Below, piece after piece: positions 18,370-28,448 of a stretch of 64,000 bases of DNA. The notes below the pieces were generated by a model. That model made no database searches. It saw only the letters and a program-made list of their open reading frames with translations, and was not told the origin of the DNA. This stretch comes from Sphingopyxis sp. YF1 (lineage in GTDB: Bacteria; Pseudomonadota; Alphaproteobacteria; Sphingomonadales; Sphingomonadaceae), in contig NZ_CP033204.1 of assembly GCF_022701295.1 (NCBI RefSeq), positions 1,860,001 to 1,924,000 on the forward strand, written 5' to 3'. The stretch's first letter is position 1, and the number at the start of each line of letters is the position of its first letter. The position numbers and the translations under genes were made by a program.

Positions 18370-19577
18370 CCGACTTACCCAACAGCCTCCGCACCGGCCC
18401 CGACGATCGGGGCCATTTCGGCCAGTTCGGCGGCCGCTATGTCGCCGAAACGCTGATGCCGCTGATCCTCGACCTCGAACGCGAATATCGCGCGGCGCAG
18501 GCCGACCCCGCATTCAAGGCCGAGTTCGACGACCTGCTGAAGAACTATGTCGGGCGGCCGAGCCCGCTGTGGTTCGCGCAGCGACTGACCGAACATCTCG
18601 CCGGGGCGAAGATTTACCTCAAGCGCGAGGATCTCAATCACACCGGCGCGCACAAGATCAACAATTGCATCGGCCAGATCCTGCTCGCGAAGCGGATGGG
18701 CAAGACGAAGATCATCGCCGAGACCGGCGCGGGCCAGCATGGCGTCGCGACCGCGACCGTCGCCGCGCTCTTCGGCCTGCCCTGCACGATCTTCATGGGC
18801 GCGGTCGACGTCGCGCGGCAACAGCCGAACGTCTTCCGCATGAAGCTGCTCGGCGCCGAAGTCGTCGCGGTCGAGAGCGGCGCGAAGACGCTCAAGGATG
18901 CCATGAACGAAGCGCTGCGCCACTGGGTCGCGAACGTCCACGACACCTTCTACATCATCGGCACCGTCGCGGGGCCGCACCCCTATCCCGAACTCGTGCG
19001 CGATTTCCAGTCGGTGATCGGCGACGAGGCGAAGGCGCAGATTCTTGAGGCCGAGGGCCGCCTGCCCGACATGCTGATCGCCCCCGTCGGCGGCGGATCG
19101 AACGCGATCGGGCTGTTCCATCCGTTTCTGGACGACGCCGGCGTCGAGATCGTCGGGGTCGAAGCGGCGGGCGAAGGGCTGGAGGGCAAGCATGCCGCGA
19201 GCCTTGCGGGCGGACGCCCGGGCATCTTGCACGGCAACAAGACCTATCTGCTGCAGGACGAGGACGGGCAGATCACCGAGGCGCACAGCATCTCGGCCGG
19301 GCTCGACTATCCGGGCATCGGCCCCGAGCATAGCTGGCTCCACGACATCGGGCGGGTGCGGTATGAGCCGGTGACCGATGCCGAGGCGCTCGCAAGCTTC
19401 CAGAAGCTCACCAAGCTCGAAGGCATCATCCCCGCGCTCGAAAGCGCCCACGCGATCGCCGCCGCCGAACGCATCGCGCCGACGCTCGGCAAGGACAAGA
19501 TCATCATCGTCAACTGCTCGGGCCGCGGCGACAAGGATATCTTCACCGTCGCCGACGCGCTGGGGGTAAAGCTGTGA
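18366..19577 (+). CDS. trpB: Tryptophan synthase beta chain
   Basis: A 403-residue PLP enzyme that joins indole and serine. The PLP Lys is in HTGAHKINN, the active-site Glu in AETGAGQHG, and the phosphate loop is GGGSNAIG. Full length for the family. It is coupled to trpF by an ATGA overlap and to trpA by a GTGA overlap. Confidence 0.97.
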   Translation: MTDLPNSLRTGPDDRGHFGQFGGRYVAETLMPLILDLEREYRAAQADPAFKAEFDDLLKNYVGRPSPLWFAQRLTEHLAGAKIYLKREDLNHTGAHKINNCIGQILLAKRMGKTKIIAETGAGQHGVATATVAALFGLPCTIFMGAVDVARQQPNVFRMKLLGAEVVAVESGAKTLKDAMNEALRHWVANVHDTFYIIGTVAGPHPYPELVRDFQSVIGDEAKAQILEAEGRLPDMLIAPVGGGSNAIGLFHPFLDDAGVEIVGVEAAGEGLEGKHAASLAGGRPGILHGNKTYLLQDEDGQITEAHSISAGLDYPGIGPEHSWLHDIGRVRYEPVTDAEALASFQKLTKLEGIIPALESAHAIAAAERIAPTLGKDKIIIVNCSGRGDKDIFTVADALGVKL

Positions 19578-20365
19578 CCCGCTTCGCCGCCACCTTCGCC
19601 AAGCCGCAAACGGCGCTGGTCGCCTTCATCACCGCGGGCGACGGCGACACCGCCGCGAACCTCGACGCGCTCGTCGCCGGCGGCGCCGATGTGATCGAAC
19701 TGGGCATGCCCTTCACCGATCCGATGGCCGACGGCCCCGCCATCCAGGCCGCGAACCTGCGCAGCCTCGCCAAGGGCACCACGACCGCGGACATCTTCGC
19801 CATGGCGGCGAGCTTCCGCAGCCGCCATCCCGACACCCCGCTCGTCCTGATGGGCTATGCTAATCCGATGACCGTGCGCGGCCCCGAATGGTTCGCCGCC
19901 GAATGCGCGAAGGCCGGGGTCGACGGCATCATCTGCGTCGACATCCCGTCGGAGGAAGATGCCGAACTCGGTCCCGCGCTGCGCGCCGCCGGGGTCGACC
20001 TGATCCGCCTCGCCACCCCGACCACCGACCCGACGCGCTTGCCCGCGGTGCTCGCGGGCGCGGGCGGTTTCCTCTATTATGTTTCGGTCGCCGGCATCAC
20101 CGGCCTCCAGCAAGCCGCGCAGGCGAGCATCGAGGAAGCGGTGACGCGCCTCAAGGCCGCCACCGACCTGCCCGTCGCGGTCGGATTCGGCGTGCGCACG
20201 CCCGCGCAGGCCGCGCAGATCGCGCGCGTCGCCGACGGCGTCGTCGTCGGTTCGGCCTTCATCGATATCATCGCCGAGCATGGCGACGCTGCGGCGCCGC
20301 ATGTCGAGGCCTTCACCCGCACCCTCGCCGATGCTATTCACGGCGCCAAGGAGATCGCCGCATGA
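19574..20365 (+). CDS. trpA: Tryptophan synthase alpha chain
   Basis: A 263-residue TIM barrel that releases indole from indole-3-glycerol phosphate. The catalytic Glu lies in [16 protein letters not shown] and the catalytic Asp in [21 protein letters not shown] and the phosphate loop GFGVRTP are also visible. The start is GTG at 19574, overlapping the trpB stop; the stop overlaps the accD start. Confidence 0.97.
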   Translation: MTRFAATFAKPQTALVAFITAGDGDTAANLDALVAGGADVIELGMPFTDPMADGPAIQAANLRSLAKGTTTADIFAMAASFRSRHPDTPLVLMGYANPMTVRGPEWFAAECAKAGVDGIICVDIPSEEDAELGPALRAAGVDLIRLATPTTDPTRLPAVLAGAGGFLYYVSVAGITGLQQAAQASIEEAVTRLKAATDLPVAVGFGVRTPAQAAQIARVADGVVVGSAFIDIIAEHGDAAAPHVEAFTRTLADAIHGAKEIAA

Positions 20366-21213
20366 GCTGGCTCGACCGCGTTCGCAACGCCCTGCCCTTC
20401 GCCGCAAAGCGCGACACCGCCGACAATCTCTGGCACAAATGCCGTGAATGCCAGCAGATGGTGTTCGTCAAGGAATGGCAGGACAATCTGAACGTCTGCC
20501 CGCGCTGCGACCATCACGATCGCATCGGCGCAAGCGAACGTTTTCTCCAGCTCTTCGATGGCGGCCTGCACGAATTGATCGCAGCCCCCGCAGCCCCCGA
20601 AGATCCGCTCAAGTTCCGCGACACCAAGAAATATGTCGACCGCATCAAGGCGGCCCGCGCGCAAACGGGCGACCGCGACGCGTATCAGAACGCCTTCGGT
20701 CGCATCGGCGGTCATCCGGCAGTAGTCGGCGTTCAGGATTTCGCCTTCATGGGCGGGTCGATGGGGGTTGCGGTCGGCGAAGCCTTCGTCTCAGGGGTGG
20801 AGGAAGCAATCCGCAAGGGCTGTCCCTATATCGCAATCACCGCCGCGGGCGGTGCGCGCATGCAGGAAGGCACCTTGTCGCTGATGCAGATGCCGCGTGC
20901 GACCGTCGCACTCGCACGCCTGCGCCGTGCCGGGCTGCCCTATATCGTATTGCTCACCGACCCGACGACGGGCGGCGTCACCGCCAGCTATGCGATGCTC
21001 GGCGACGTCCAGATCAGCGAGCCGAAGGCGCTGATCGGTTTTGCAGGCCAGCGCGTGATCGAGAATACGATCCGCGAGAAATTGCCCGAAGGATTCCAGC
21101 GCGCCGAATATCTGCTCGATCACGGGATGATCGACATGGTGGTGCACCGCAAGGAACTGCCGGCGACGCTCGGTCGCCTGATCGGTTATCTGGCCCCCGA
21201 AAAGGCCGCATAG
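20362..21213 (+). CDS. accD: Acetyl-CoA carboxylase carboxyltransferase subunit beta
   Basis: A 283-residue subunit of acetyl-CoA carboxylase, the first committed step of fatty acid synthesis. The N-terminal zinc ribbon has four Cys (CRECQ...CPRC). The carboxyltransferase core follows, with [12 protein letters not shown] and [18 protein letters not shown], whose Gly-rich loops form the oxyanion hole. The start overlaps the trpA stop (ATGA). A trpFBA-accD-folC order is common in alphaproteobacteria. Confidence 0.97.
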   Translation: MSWLDRVRNALPFAAKRDTADNLWHKCRECQQMVFVKEWQDNLNVCPRCDHHDRIGASERFLQLFDGGLHELIAAPAAPEDPLKFRDTKKYVDRIKAARAQTGDRDAYQNAFGRIGGHPAVVGVQDFAFMGGSMGVAVGEAFVSGVEEAIRKGCPYIAITAAGGARMQEGTLSLMQMPRATVALARLRRAGLPYIVLLTDPTTGGVTASYAMLGDVQISEPKALIGFAGQRVIENTIREKLPEGFQRAEYLLDHGMIDMVVHRKELPATLGRLIGYLAPEKAA

Positions 21214-21352
21214 ACCCCGACCCACGATCCATTTTCCGTTTGCCGCCCAGCTTGTCGCAGCACCGCCCTTTCTTCTTTCGATGATCGCAAGGGAAGAATG
21301 GTCCTGCGGCGAGTGAAACGCGAGCGGCTTTAGAGAATTCCAGAGACGGCCC

Positions 21353-22699
21353 ATGCCCGACCACGCCCACAGTTCCGATCCTGCCGTTCAGGCCCAGCTC
21401 GACCGCCTCGCCGCGCTGTCGCCCGGTCGCGATATCCTCGGGCTCGAACGCATTGCCGAGCTTTGTGATCGGCTCGGCAACCCGCAAGTGCGGCTCCCGC
21501 GGACGTTTCATGTCGCCGGCACCAACGGCAAAGGGTCGACCTGTGCCTATCTCCGCGCGATTCTCGAAGCCGACGGCCGCCGCGTCCACAGCTATACCAG
21601 TCCGCACCTTGTCCGTTTCAACGAGCGCATCCGCCCGGCCGGCGAACTCATCGGCGATGCACAGCTCGCCGCGCTGCTGGCCGAAGTCCTCGATGCGGCC
21701 GAGGGTTTGCAGGCGAGCTTCTTCGAAGTCACCACCGCGGCCGCCTTTTTGGCATTTTCGCGAACCCCTGCCGACGACCTGATCCTCGAAGTCGGGCTTG
21801 GCGGACGCCTCGATGCGACGAATGTCATCCCCGCTCCGGCGGCGTGCGGAATCGCGTCGCTCGGCATCGACCATGAAACCTTCCTGCTCGCCCCCGAAAC
21901 AGACACGCCGGCCGATCCCGCACAGCGTATCGCGTTCGAAAAGGCTGGAATCGTCAAGCCGGGAACCAAACTCGCGACACTCGCCTATCCGCCCGCGGTC
22001 GCAGCCATTGTCGCCGAGCGCGCCGCCGCTGCGGGCACGAGCGTTTTTGCCGAAGGCACCGACTGGACGGTGGAAGCGGACGGCGACGCCTTTCGCTGGC
22101 GCGCTGACGAAATCTCGACCGGCCTGCTAACTCCGCGCATGGCGGGCGCGCACCAGCGCCGCAACGCCGGGCTGGCGATCGCCATGCTTCATCTTGCCCC
22201 CGGACCACGCCCGTCTGCCGAAGCGATCGCGCGCGGCGTCGCCGCGGCAAACTGGCCTGGACGGATGCAGTTGCTGGGGCCGGGTCCCCTCGCCGACATG
22301 CTCCCGACCGGGCATAATCTTTGGGTCGATGGCGGCCACAACCTCGACGCCGCGTACCAGCTTGCCGACTTCCTTGGTGCTTCGCTCGCGCGCAGCGCAC
22401 CGATCGACCTCGTCCTCGGGATGCTCGCCAACAAGGATGCTGCTGGCTTTCTGCGGACGCTTGCCCCGCACGTCGGTCGCCTCATCGCGGTCCCGATCGA
22501 CGGACACGAGCACCACGCGCCCGACGATCTCACTGCTATCGCACGCGAAGCCGGCATCGCCCAGGTGCGCCCAGCCATCGACCTGACGGCAGCGATCCGC
22601 GCGCTTGCGGTCGATGAGCCGACGCGCAACATCCTGATCGGCGGCTCACTCTATCTCGTCGGGCAGGCACTCGATCTCAACGGCGAGTGGCCCGCCTGA
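21353..22699 (+). CDS. folC: Folylpolyglutamate synthase / dihydrofolate synthase
   Basis: A 448-residue Mur-ligase-type enzyme that adds glutamate to (dihydro)folates. The P-loop is FHVAGTNGKGSTCAYL (near residues 44-60). SPHLVRFNERI is the Omega-loop region, and WVDGGHNLDA is the C-terminal ligase motif. It lies 139 bp after accD and ends 3 bp from the convergent permease gene. Confidence 0.95.
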   Translation: MPDHAHSSDPAVQAQLDRLAALSPGRDILGLERIAELCDRLGNPQVRLPRTFHVAGTNGKGSTCAYLRAILEADGRRVHSYTSPHLVRFNERIRPAGELIGDAQLAALLAEVLDAAEGLQASFFEVTTAAAFLAFSRTPADDLILEVGLGGRLDATNVIPAPAACGIASLGIDHETFLLAPETDTPADPAQRIAFEKAGIVKPGTKLATLAYPPAVAAIVAERAAAAGTSVFAEGTDWTVEADGDAFRWRADEISTGLLTPRMAGAHQRRNAGLAIAMLHLAPGPRPSAEAIARGVAAANWPGRMQLLGPGPLADMLPTGHNLWVDGGHNLDAAYQLADFLGASLARSAPIDLVLGMLANKDAAGFLRTLAPHVGRLIAVPIDGHEHHAPDDLTAIAREAGIAQVRPAIDLTAAIRALAVDEPTRNILIGGSLYLVGQALDLNGEWPA

Positions 22700-22702
22700 C
22701 CA

Positions 22703-24121
22703 TTATGATCCGGCGGCCGGTTTGACCGGGGCCGGATCGTCAGCGGGGACGGCACCGGCCGTGCCGACGGAGGCATCGACCAGCCCGCTCCGCATCATCA
22801 ACCAGAACAGGATGATACCCGGCAGCGCCGCAACGACGGTGAAGAGATAGAAATTCACATTCCCGAACTCTTCCATCATCGCGCCGGCCGTGGTTCCCGT
22901 CAGGAAGCGCCCGACGACGCTTGCGGCCGAACTGATCAGTGCATAGTGCGCCGCGGTGAAGCGCAAGTCGCACAGCGCCGAGAAATAAGCGACGACAACG
23001 ACACCGCCGATCCCGCTCGCGATATTTTCGAACCCGATCGCGCCCGCCAGCCCCCAATTGCTGTGCCCCGCCATTGCGAGCAACGCGAAGCTGAAATTGC
23101 TGATGGCCATCAGGACAAGGCTCAAAAGCACCGACTTTTTCATACCGATGCGGGCATACAGGATGCCGCCAATGAAGATGCCGATCAAATAGGCCCAGAA
23201 ACCGATCCCGACGTCATAGATGGCGATCTCGTCATTGCTGAAACCCAAGTCGTCGAGGAGCAGGCGCAGCGTCAAATTCGCAAGCGTATCACCGATCTTG
23301 TGCAGCAGGATGAACAACAGCACCAGCCACGCACCATGCCGGCTGAAGAATTCGGTGAACGGACCGACTATCCCGGCGACGATCCCGGGGCGCCCTTCTC
23401 GCGTTACCGCCTCACGGTGCCGTTCGGGCTCGCCGACCCAGAATGCCGCGACGACGGCGGGCAACGCGAACATGGCGCAAACCACATAGGCGGCTTCCCA
23501 GCCGTGCCGGGCAGCCAGGAAGAGCGCCAGCGCTCCCGCACCTGCCGACCCGAGCCGCCAGCCATATTGCGACATGCCCGACCCCACGCCGAGTTGCTCG
23601 GGTTTCAATATCTCGATGCGATAGGCATCGATCACGATGTCAAAGGTCGCGCCGGCGAACCCGACAAGAATCGCGCCGACGGCCATTTCGAACAGGGCCG
23701 CGAATTCGCCTTCGCGACCCAGACCGAACAATTGCATGACCTGTCCCGCCGGCGATCCGCCGACGTTCGTCGGATCGACCATCGCGAGATTTGCCACCGC
23801 AAGCATCACCAATGCCGCCGTTACGATCAGCCAGGACACCCGTTGCCCCATTCGGCCGATCCCCGGAAGGCGCACCGAGTCCACGGCCCAGGCCCACAAG
23901 GGTTTCAGATTGTAAACGAGGAAGGCCAATGAAAACGCGGTGATCGACGATTTCTGAAACCCGTCCTGCGCGAGCCGCGTGGTCAGCGTCGCCCCGATCA
24001 TCGCAAAGGGGAAACCCGACGAAATACCCAAAAGGAGTGCCGCCAGCGGCGCCCGTTCGAGATAGGGGCGGACGCTTGCGCTCCAGCTGCGTTGCCCCGG
24101 CGTCAAGGTTTCGGCTTGCAC
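22703..24121 (-). CDS. AmpG-like MFS permease
   Basis: A 472-residue protein with about 12 hydrophobic segments. The start SGFPFAMIGATLTTRLAQDG and the segments LVYNLKPLWAWAVDSVRLP and ATFDIVIDAYRIEIL match the AmpG family, which imports GlcNAc-anhydroMurNAc peptides released in cell-wall recycling. A large hydrophilic loop lies near 210-240. It is a single gene with no beta-lactamase or ampR nearby, so murein recycling is the likely role. Other acetyl-CoA-transporter-like MFS members share some motifs. Confidence 0.78.
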   Translation of the reverse strand: MQAETLTPGQRSWSASVRPYLERAPLAALLLGISSGFPFAMIGATLTTRLAQDGFQKSSITAFSLAFLVYNLKPLWAWAVDSVRLPGIGRMGQRVSWLIVTAALVMLAVANLAMVDPTNVGGSPAGQVMQLFGLGREGEFAALFEMAVGAILVGFAGATFDIVIDAYRIEILKPEQLGVGSGMSQYGWRLGSAGAGALALFLAARHGWEAAYVVCAMFALPAVVAAFWVGEPERHREAVTREGRPGIVAGIVGPFTEFFSRHGAWLVLLFILLHKIGDTLANLTLRLLLDDLGFSNDEIAIYDVGIGFWAYLIGIFIGGILYARIGMKKSVLLSLVLMAISNFSFALLAMAGHSNWGLAGAIGFENIASGIGGVVVVAYFSALCDLRFTAAHYALISSAASVVGRFLTGTTAGAMMEEFGNVNFYLFTVVAALPGIILFWLMMRSGLVDASVGTAGAVPADDPAPVKPAAGS

Positions 24122-24230
24122 GTCGCTTTTCTCCCCTTCCGCCGCACCCTGCGAACGTCGAGCGAAAGGCCTAAAGCTTCGGCATCAAATTGGAAGCGGC
24201 TAAATGGCGGGCTGCGCCAAGCGGTGCAGC

Positions 24231-24692
24231 TTATGCTGCCTCTGGCCGCCAATAGGTCTCCAGGCCGCTGACCTTGCGCGGCGGCTTCTGCTGGCAGATC
24301 ATCGTCTCGATCGCCTTGAGCGCCGACACCAGCGCCGACGCGCTATGCGGCTTGGCGAGGCAGGCCAGAGCGATCTCGCCCGCATCCGCGGGCGGCGCAC
24401 CGGTCACCAGCAACACTGCGATCCCGCGGTCGCGCGCAAGCCGCGCAACATCGCGTCCGGTCATGTCCCCGGCGAGCGTCAGATCGAGCACCAGCGCGTC
24501 GATCGCCTCCGATGCCATCACGGGCACCGCGGCCTCGCCCGAATCGACCGTCGCAATCACCTCATAGCCGCCATGGAGCAGCGTCCGCTCATTATCGAAC
24601 GCAACCAGCGGATCATCCTCGATGACCAGCAGCCGCTTGATGCACGACGGGCGGGACGCAAACAGCATGACAACTCCCTTCAGCGGCGACAT
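24231..24692 (-). CDS. Response regulator receiver protein
   Basis: A 153-residue receiver protein: acidic pocket EDD (25-27), phosphorylated Asp70 in LVLDLTLAGDMTGRD, switch Thr in LVTGAPP and Lys in LAKPHS. No output domain. The start at 24692 has GGAGGGAG upstream; an ATG at 24668 also has an AAGGGAG site. The Asp-Leu-Thr-Leu-Ala-Gly pattern resembles receivers of the two-component/PhyR-adjacent type. No kinase gene is next to it. Confidence 0.78.
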   Translation of the reverse strand: MSPLKGVVMLFASRPSCIKRLLVIEDDPLVAFDNERTLLHGGYEVIATVDSGEAAVPVMASEAIDALVLDLTLAGDMTGRDVARLARDRGIAVLLVTGAPPADAGEIALACLAKPHSASALVSALKAIETMICQQKPPRKVSGLETYWRPEAA

Positions 24693-24823
24693 GACGCTCC
24701 CTCCGGTCTCGTGCAAGCGGGCATGTGCTTGCCATCGACGAGGCGGTGCATTTCCGGCTATGAGCGTGCTCACAGAGCAACACTTTTGCTCCGGATAACG
24801 ACAAGAAAGCTGCAACCGTTCCC

Positions 24824-25687
24824 ATGACCATCCGCCGCCCTCCCCGTTCGGGACCCCGAACCGCACGCCCCACCGACGATGGCCGCGAAGTCCCGCGCGG
24901 ACGACGCGCCGCACGCGGCGCCACAGCGCCGCGCAAACCCGGGACGGACGAGTCGGAGCGTGAAGACGGGCCGCAACGCATCGCCAAGCTGCTCGCACGC
25001 GCCGGGGTCGGATCGCGCCGCGACGTCGAACGGATGATCGAGGAAGGGCGCATTGCGCTGAACGGCGAGATCATCGTCCAGCCCGCGCCGCTGCTCGCCT
25101 CGCTCGAGGGCCTGACCGTCGACGGAAATCCGGTCGCCAAGCCCGTCTCGACGCGCCTCTACCGCTTCCACAAGCCCGCCGGATGCATCACCGCGGCGCG
25201 CGATCCGAAGGGGCGCAAGACGATCTACGACCTGCTGCCCAAAGGGCTCCCGCGGCTGATGCCCGTCGGCCGCCTCGACTATAATACCGAAGGGCTGCTG
25301 CTGCTCACCAACGACGGCGAATTCAAGCGACAGCTCGAACTCCCCGCAAGCGGGGTCGAGCGGACCTATCGCGCGCGCGCTTTCGGCGACATCAGCCAGA
25401 CCCAGCTCGAGGATCTCGTCGAGGGAATCGAGATCGACGGCGTCCGCTATGGCAAGATCGACGCCAATCTCGAACGCCGCACCGGGCGCAACCAGTGGAT
25501 CGAGATGACGCTGACCGAAGGCAAGAATCGCGAAGTCCGCCGCGTTCTCGAACATCTCGGACTCCAGGTCAGTCGCCTCATCCGCACCCGCTACGGCGAA
25601 TTTACGATCGCCGACCTCGACGTGGGTCAGGTCGAAATCGTCCCGCGCGATGCGTTGTTCCAGTTCCGGCGGCGCCTCGACAAATGA
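24824..25687 (+). CDS. rluB: 23S rRNA pseudouridine synthase, RluB-type
   Basis: A 287-residue protein with a basic N-terminal tail, an S4 RNA-binding domain (about 49-95, RIAKLLARAGVGSRRDVERMI) and the RsuA/RluB/E/F catalytic domain. The catalytic Asp is in GRLDYNTEGLLLLTNDG, and the C-terminal GKNREVRRVLEHLGL motif is present. RluB modifies helix 89/90 of 23S rRNA. The subfamily is assigned from overall pattern. The stop overlaps rsmD by 4 bp. Confidence 0.85.
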   Translation: MTIRRPPRSGPRTARPTDDGREVPRGRRAARGATAPRKPGTDESEREDGPQRIAKLLARAGVGSRRDVERMIEEGRIALNGEIIVQPAPLLASLEGLTVDGNPVAKPVSTRLYRFHKPAGCITAARDPKGRKTIYDLLPKGLPRLMPVGRLDYNTEGLLLLTNDGEFKRQLELPASGVERTYRARAFGDISQTQLEDLVEGIEIDGVRYGKIDANLERRTGRNQWIEMTLTEGKNREVRRVLEHLGLQVSRLIRTRYGEFTIADLDVGQVEIVPRDALFQFRRRLDK

Positions 25688-26226
25688 GGGTGATTTCAGG
25701 CGAATGGCGCGGCCGAAAGTTGCTCGCGCCCAGAAACGACGCGACCCGCCCGACCGCCGACCGCACGCGCGAAACGCTCTTCTCGATGCTGGCGAGCCGC
25801 CTCGGCAGCTTTGAGGGACTCCAAGTCGCCGATCTTTTCGCGGGTTCGGGCGCGCTCGGCATCGAAGCGCTGTCGCGTGGCGCCGCGCATTGCCTCTTTG
25901 CCGAACAGGATCGCGACGCGCTCGACGCGCTCAGGACGAATCTGTCCGTGCTCGGCGCCGCGCCGCGCGCCGATGTCCGCGCGGGCTCCGTCCTCGCGCT
26001 TGGCCCGGCAAAGCGCAGCTTTGACCTGCTGATGTTCGACGCGCCCTATACGACCGGCGCGGGCAGCGTCGCGCTCGACAAGCTCAATCGCCTCGGCTGG
26101 ATCGGTACCGAAAGCTGGATATCGATCGAGACCGCCGAAAAGGAGAGCGTCGACGTCGCGGGGTTCGAAATCGACGCGCAACGCAAGGTCGGCAAGGCCA
26201 AGCTGACTTTGCTCCGGCTCTCCTGA
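25684..26226 (+). CDS. rsmD: 16S rRNA (guanine-N2) methyltransferase, RsmD-type
   Basis: A 180-residue class I methyltransferase opening MRVISGEWRGRKLLAP...TRPTADRTRETLFSML, the hallmark of RsmD, which methylates G966 of 16S rRNA. Motif I is DLFAGSGALGIEALSRGA. Motif IV, normally (D/N)PPY, reads DAPY here (MFDAPYTTG). It is coupled to rluB (ATGA) and stops right beside the convergent transporter gene. Confidence 0.88.
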   Translation: MRVISGEWRGRKLLAPRNDATRPTADRTRETLFSMLASRLGSFEGLQVADLFAGSGALGIEALSRGAAHCLFAEQDRDALDALRTNLSVLGAAPRADVRAGSVLALGPAKRSFDLLMFDAPYTTGAGSVALDKLNRLGWIGTESWISIETAEKESVDVAGFEIDAQRKVGKAKLTLLRLS

Positions 26227-27513
26227 TCAGTTGTCGGCGAGCGCCGGGCCGCGCGCGCGCACCATCAGCAGTCCGGCAAAACTGACAACCCCGGCCAGCG
26301 CCAGATAGAGCCCGACCGCGCCGGTCCCGCGCCAGTCGCCCAGCGCCTGCGCGATGATCGGCGCCGCGGCACCGCCCAATATGCCCCCGGCGTTGAAGGT
26401 CACCGACGCCCCGGTGTAACGCAGCTCGACCGGAAACAGTCCGGTCAGCCACGCGCCGAGCGGGCCGTAGACAAGCCCCATGACGAACAGCGAGATCGCG
26501 AGTCCCGCGAAGATGAGGGGCCAGCTCGCCGACGCGAGCGCCGGCCCGAACAGGAAACCCACGAGGATCGTGGCCCCGCACCCCCACGCGAGCACCTTCT
26601 GCGCGCTCGCGGCATCGCTCCAGTAACCGGCGAAGACGATCCCCGCCGCCATGAACAGGATCGCGCCGAGCTGGATCAGCAGGAACTGCTCCTTGGGATA
26701 ACCGAGTATCGCCGTCCCGTGCGCGAGCGCAAAACTCGTCGCGAGATAGAAGATCGCAAAACAGGCGACGACGGCGAAGGTCCCTGCCAGCGTCGGCAAC
26801 AGGTGACGCTTCAGCAGGACGCCGATCGGCACGCTCACCGGCTTGTCCGCCTCCAGCGCCGCCGCGAAATCAGGCGTCTCGCCGATCTTGAGGCGCACCC
26901 ACAGCCCCAGTCCGACGAGCACCGCCGAGAAGAGGAAGGGAATACGCCAGCCCCACGCCGCAAATTCGGCGTCGCTGAGCCCAAGGCCAAGCAGAAGAAA
27001 CAGTCCGTTCGCAGCGATGAAGCCCACCGGCGCGCCGAGTTGCGGCACCATACCGAAGCGCGCGCGCCAGCCCGGGGGGGCATTTTCAACCGCCAGCAGC
27101 GCGGCCCCGCCCCATTCGCCGCCAAGCCCGAACCCTTGGCCGAAGCGCAGCAGGCAGAGGAGCAGCGGCGCCACCCAGCCGACCATCGCATAGGTCGGCA
27201 GAAAGGCGATCAGCAGCGTCGAGATACCCATCAGCATCAACGATGCGACGAGCGTCGACTTGCGCCCGATGCGGTCGCCATAATGGCCGAACACGATCGC
27301 CCCGACGGGACGCGCGAAAAAAGCGAGCCCGAAGCTCATGAAGCTGAGCATCAGCTGCGCCGACGGCGATTCCGAGGGAAAGAAGAGCGGCCCGAACACC
27401 AGCGCCGCGGCGGTGCCGTAAATGTAGAAATCATAGAATTCGACCGCAGTGCCGACCAGGCTCGCGGTCAGGATGCGCCGGTTCTTGCGATAGGGTGCCA
27501 AGTCCACGGCCAC
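26227..27513 (-). CDS. MFS transporter, metabolite:H+ symporter family
   Basis: About 428 residues and 12 membrane segments. The VEFYDFYIYGTAAALVFGPLFF opening, ARPVGAIVFGHYGDRIGRKSTL loop and RFGQGFGLGGEWGGAALLAVENAP are typical of the MHS family (ShiA, ProP, KgtP-like). The GTG at 27513 is chosen because GGGAGAG precedes it; a TTG at 27576 has no such site. The substrate is not readable; family members import organic acids, shikimate or proline/betaine. Confidence 0.87.
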   Translation of the reverse strand: MAVDLAPYRKNRRILTASLVGTAVEFYDFYIYGTAAALVFGPLFFPSESPSAQLMLSFMSFGLAFFARPVGAIVFGHYGDRIGRKSTLVASLMLMGISTLLIAFLPTYAMVGWVAPLLLCLLRFGQGFGLGGEWGGAALLAVENAPPGWRARFGMVPQLGAPVGFIAANGLFLLLGLGLSDAEFAAWGWRIPFLFSAVLVGLGLWVRLKIGETPDFAAALEADKPVSVPIGVLLKRHLLPTLAGTFAVVACFAIFYLATSFALAHGTAILGYPKEQFLLIQLGAILFMAAGIVFAGYWSDAASAQKVLAWGCGATILVGFLFGPALASASWPLIFAGLAISLFVMGLVYGPLGAWLTGLFPVELRYTGASVTFNAGGILGGAAAPIIAQALGDWRGTGAVGLYLALAGVVSFAGLLMVRARGPALADN

Positions 27514-27611
27514 ACGCTCTCTCCCTGCTGCTTCCGCCGCGCCATGGACGCCTTCGCCCGGCGCACGCAACCCCAATCTGGCGAGTCGACACGCCCAAAA
27601 GGGCAGAATCC

Positions 27612-27640
27612 TTGACTTTTCATTCGCCTTGCCCTATATC
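27612..27640 (+). promoter_or_regulatory. Promoter of the cold-shock/IF-1 operon
   Basis: TTGACT (27612-27617), a 17-bp spacer and TATATC (27635-27640): a strong housekeeping-type promoter by sequence. Transcription would begin near 27647, leaving a 5' UTR of about 120 nt before the cold-shock gene. Long leaders are usual for cspA-type genes; a small hairpin (GTCGC-CT-GCGAC, 27653-27664) lies in it. Confidence 0.65.
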
Positions 27641-27768
27641 GGGCGGGCTAACGTCGCCTGCGACGGAAATTTGATACCCTTTCGGGGGCGGATACTTCCC
27701 TTCACTCGCTACCAGCTCCGCCGGTGCTTTTGCCGGTGGATTCCCTGTTTTCGTGAAAGGAAACACCC

Positions 27769-27975
27769 ATGCCGATCGGCACCGTCAAATTCTTCAACAC
27801 CGACAAGGGCTATGGCTTCATTTCGAATGAAGATGGCTCGGGCGACGCGTTCGTCCACATCACCGCCGTCGAGCGCGCCGGAATGGCGACGCTCAACAAG
27901 GACCAGCGCATCTCGTATGAACTGGAAACCGGTCGCAACGGCAAGACCTCGGCCGTGAACCTCCAGTCGGCCTGA
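27769..27975 (+). CDS. Cold-shock domain protein
   Basis: A 68-residue CspA-family protein with both RNA-binding motifs, KGYGFIS (RNP1) and AFVHIT (RNP2). It binds single-stranded RNA or DNA and keeps mRNA unfolded. A clear ribosome site (GAAAGGAAA) precedes the ATG. The long leader and the directly following IF-1 gene suggest a role in translation after temperature or growth shifts. Confidence 0.95.
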   Translation: MPIGTVKFFNTDKGYGFISNEDGSGDAFVHITAVERAGMATLNKDQRISYELETGRNGKTSAVNLQSA

Positions 27976-27977
27976 CC

Positions 27978-28232
27978 TTGGCCAAGGAGGAAGTTCTCAC
28001 CTTCGACGGGGTGATCGATGAAATCCTGCCCGACGCCCGTTTCGGTGTCGTGCTCGAAAATGGTCATCGCATCATCGCCTATACCGCCGGCCGGATGCGG
28101 CGTTTCCGCATCCGGTCGGTCGTCGGCGATGCCGTGCGGATCGAAATGACCCCCTACGACCTCAGCAAGGGCCGTCTCGTCTATCGCGAGCGCGGCAATT
28201 CTCCGGTCACCGCCCAACGCCAGCGGCGTTGA
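27978..28232 (+). CDS. infA: Translation initiation factor IF-1 (TTG start)
   Basis: An 84-residue S1/OB-fold protein. [28 protein letters not shown] and [14 protein letters not shown] match IF-1, which binds the ribosomal A site during initiation. It has a basic tail of about 12 residues beyond the usual 72. The start is TTG, 2 nt after the cold-shock stop codon, and has no clear ribosome site of its own, so it is probably translated by coupling. It may be a second, stress-linked IF-1; a canonical copy elsewhere cannot be checked here. Confidence 0.88.
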   Translation: MAKEEVLTFDGVIDEILPDARFGVVLENGHRIIAYTAGRMRRFRIRSVVGDAVRIEMTPYDLSKGRLVYRERGNSPVTAQRQRR

Positions 28233-28279
28233 TTCTCGCCAACTCAAACTGCAATCAAAAACCCGATTCAAAGATAAAG

Positions 28280-28432
28280 ATGATGACTATGTTTCAGAAT
28301 ATACAAATTTTTCCTGCGCTTCCCGCGCTTGCGCTGGCCGGAAGGGCAATTACGGCCCCGTCCGTTCTGCGTCGCCGCCCGACACTGTCGCGCCGCGAAC
28401 TCCGGCGCCTCGTCGCCGATATGGTCGACTGA
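28280..28432 (+). CDS. Small hypothetical protein
   Basis: A possible 50-residue protein starting MMTMFQNIQIF, with an Ala/Leu/Pro-rich middle and an Arg-rich C-terminus (LSRRELRRLVADMVD) that looks like an amphipathic helix. An A-rich stretch (AAAGATAAAG) lies upstream; ATGs at 28280, 28283 and 28289 are possible starts. It follows IF-1 by 47 bp. I do not recognise a family. Support is the ordered composition and position only. Confidence 0.4.
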   Translation: MMTMFQNIQIFPALPALALAGRAITAPSVLRRRPTLSRRELRRLVADMVD

Positions 28433-28448
28433 CCGGTCCCAACGGCCG

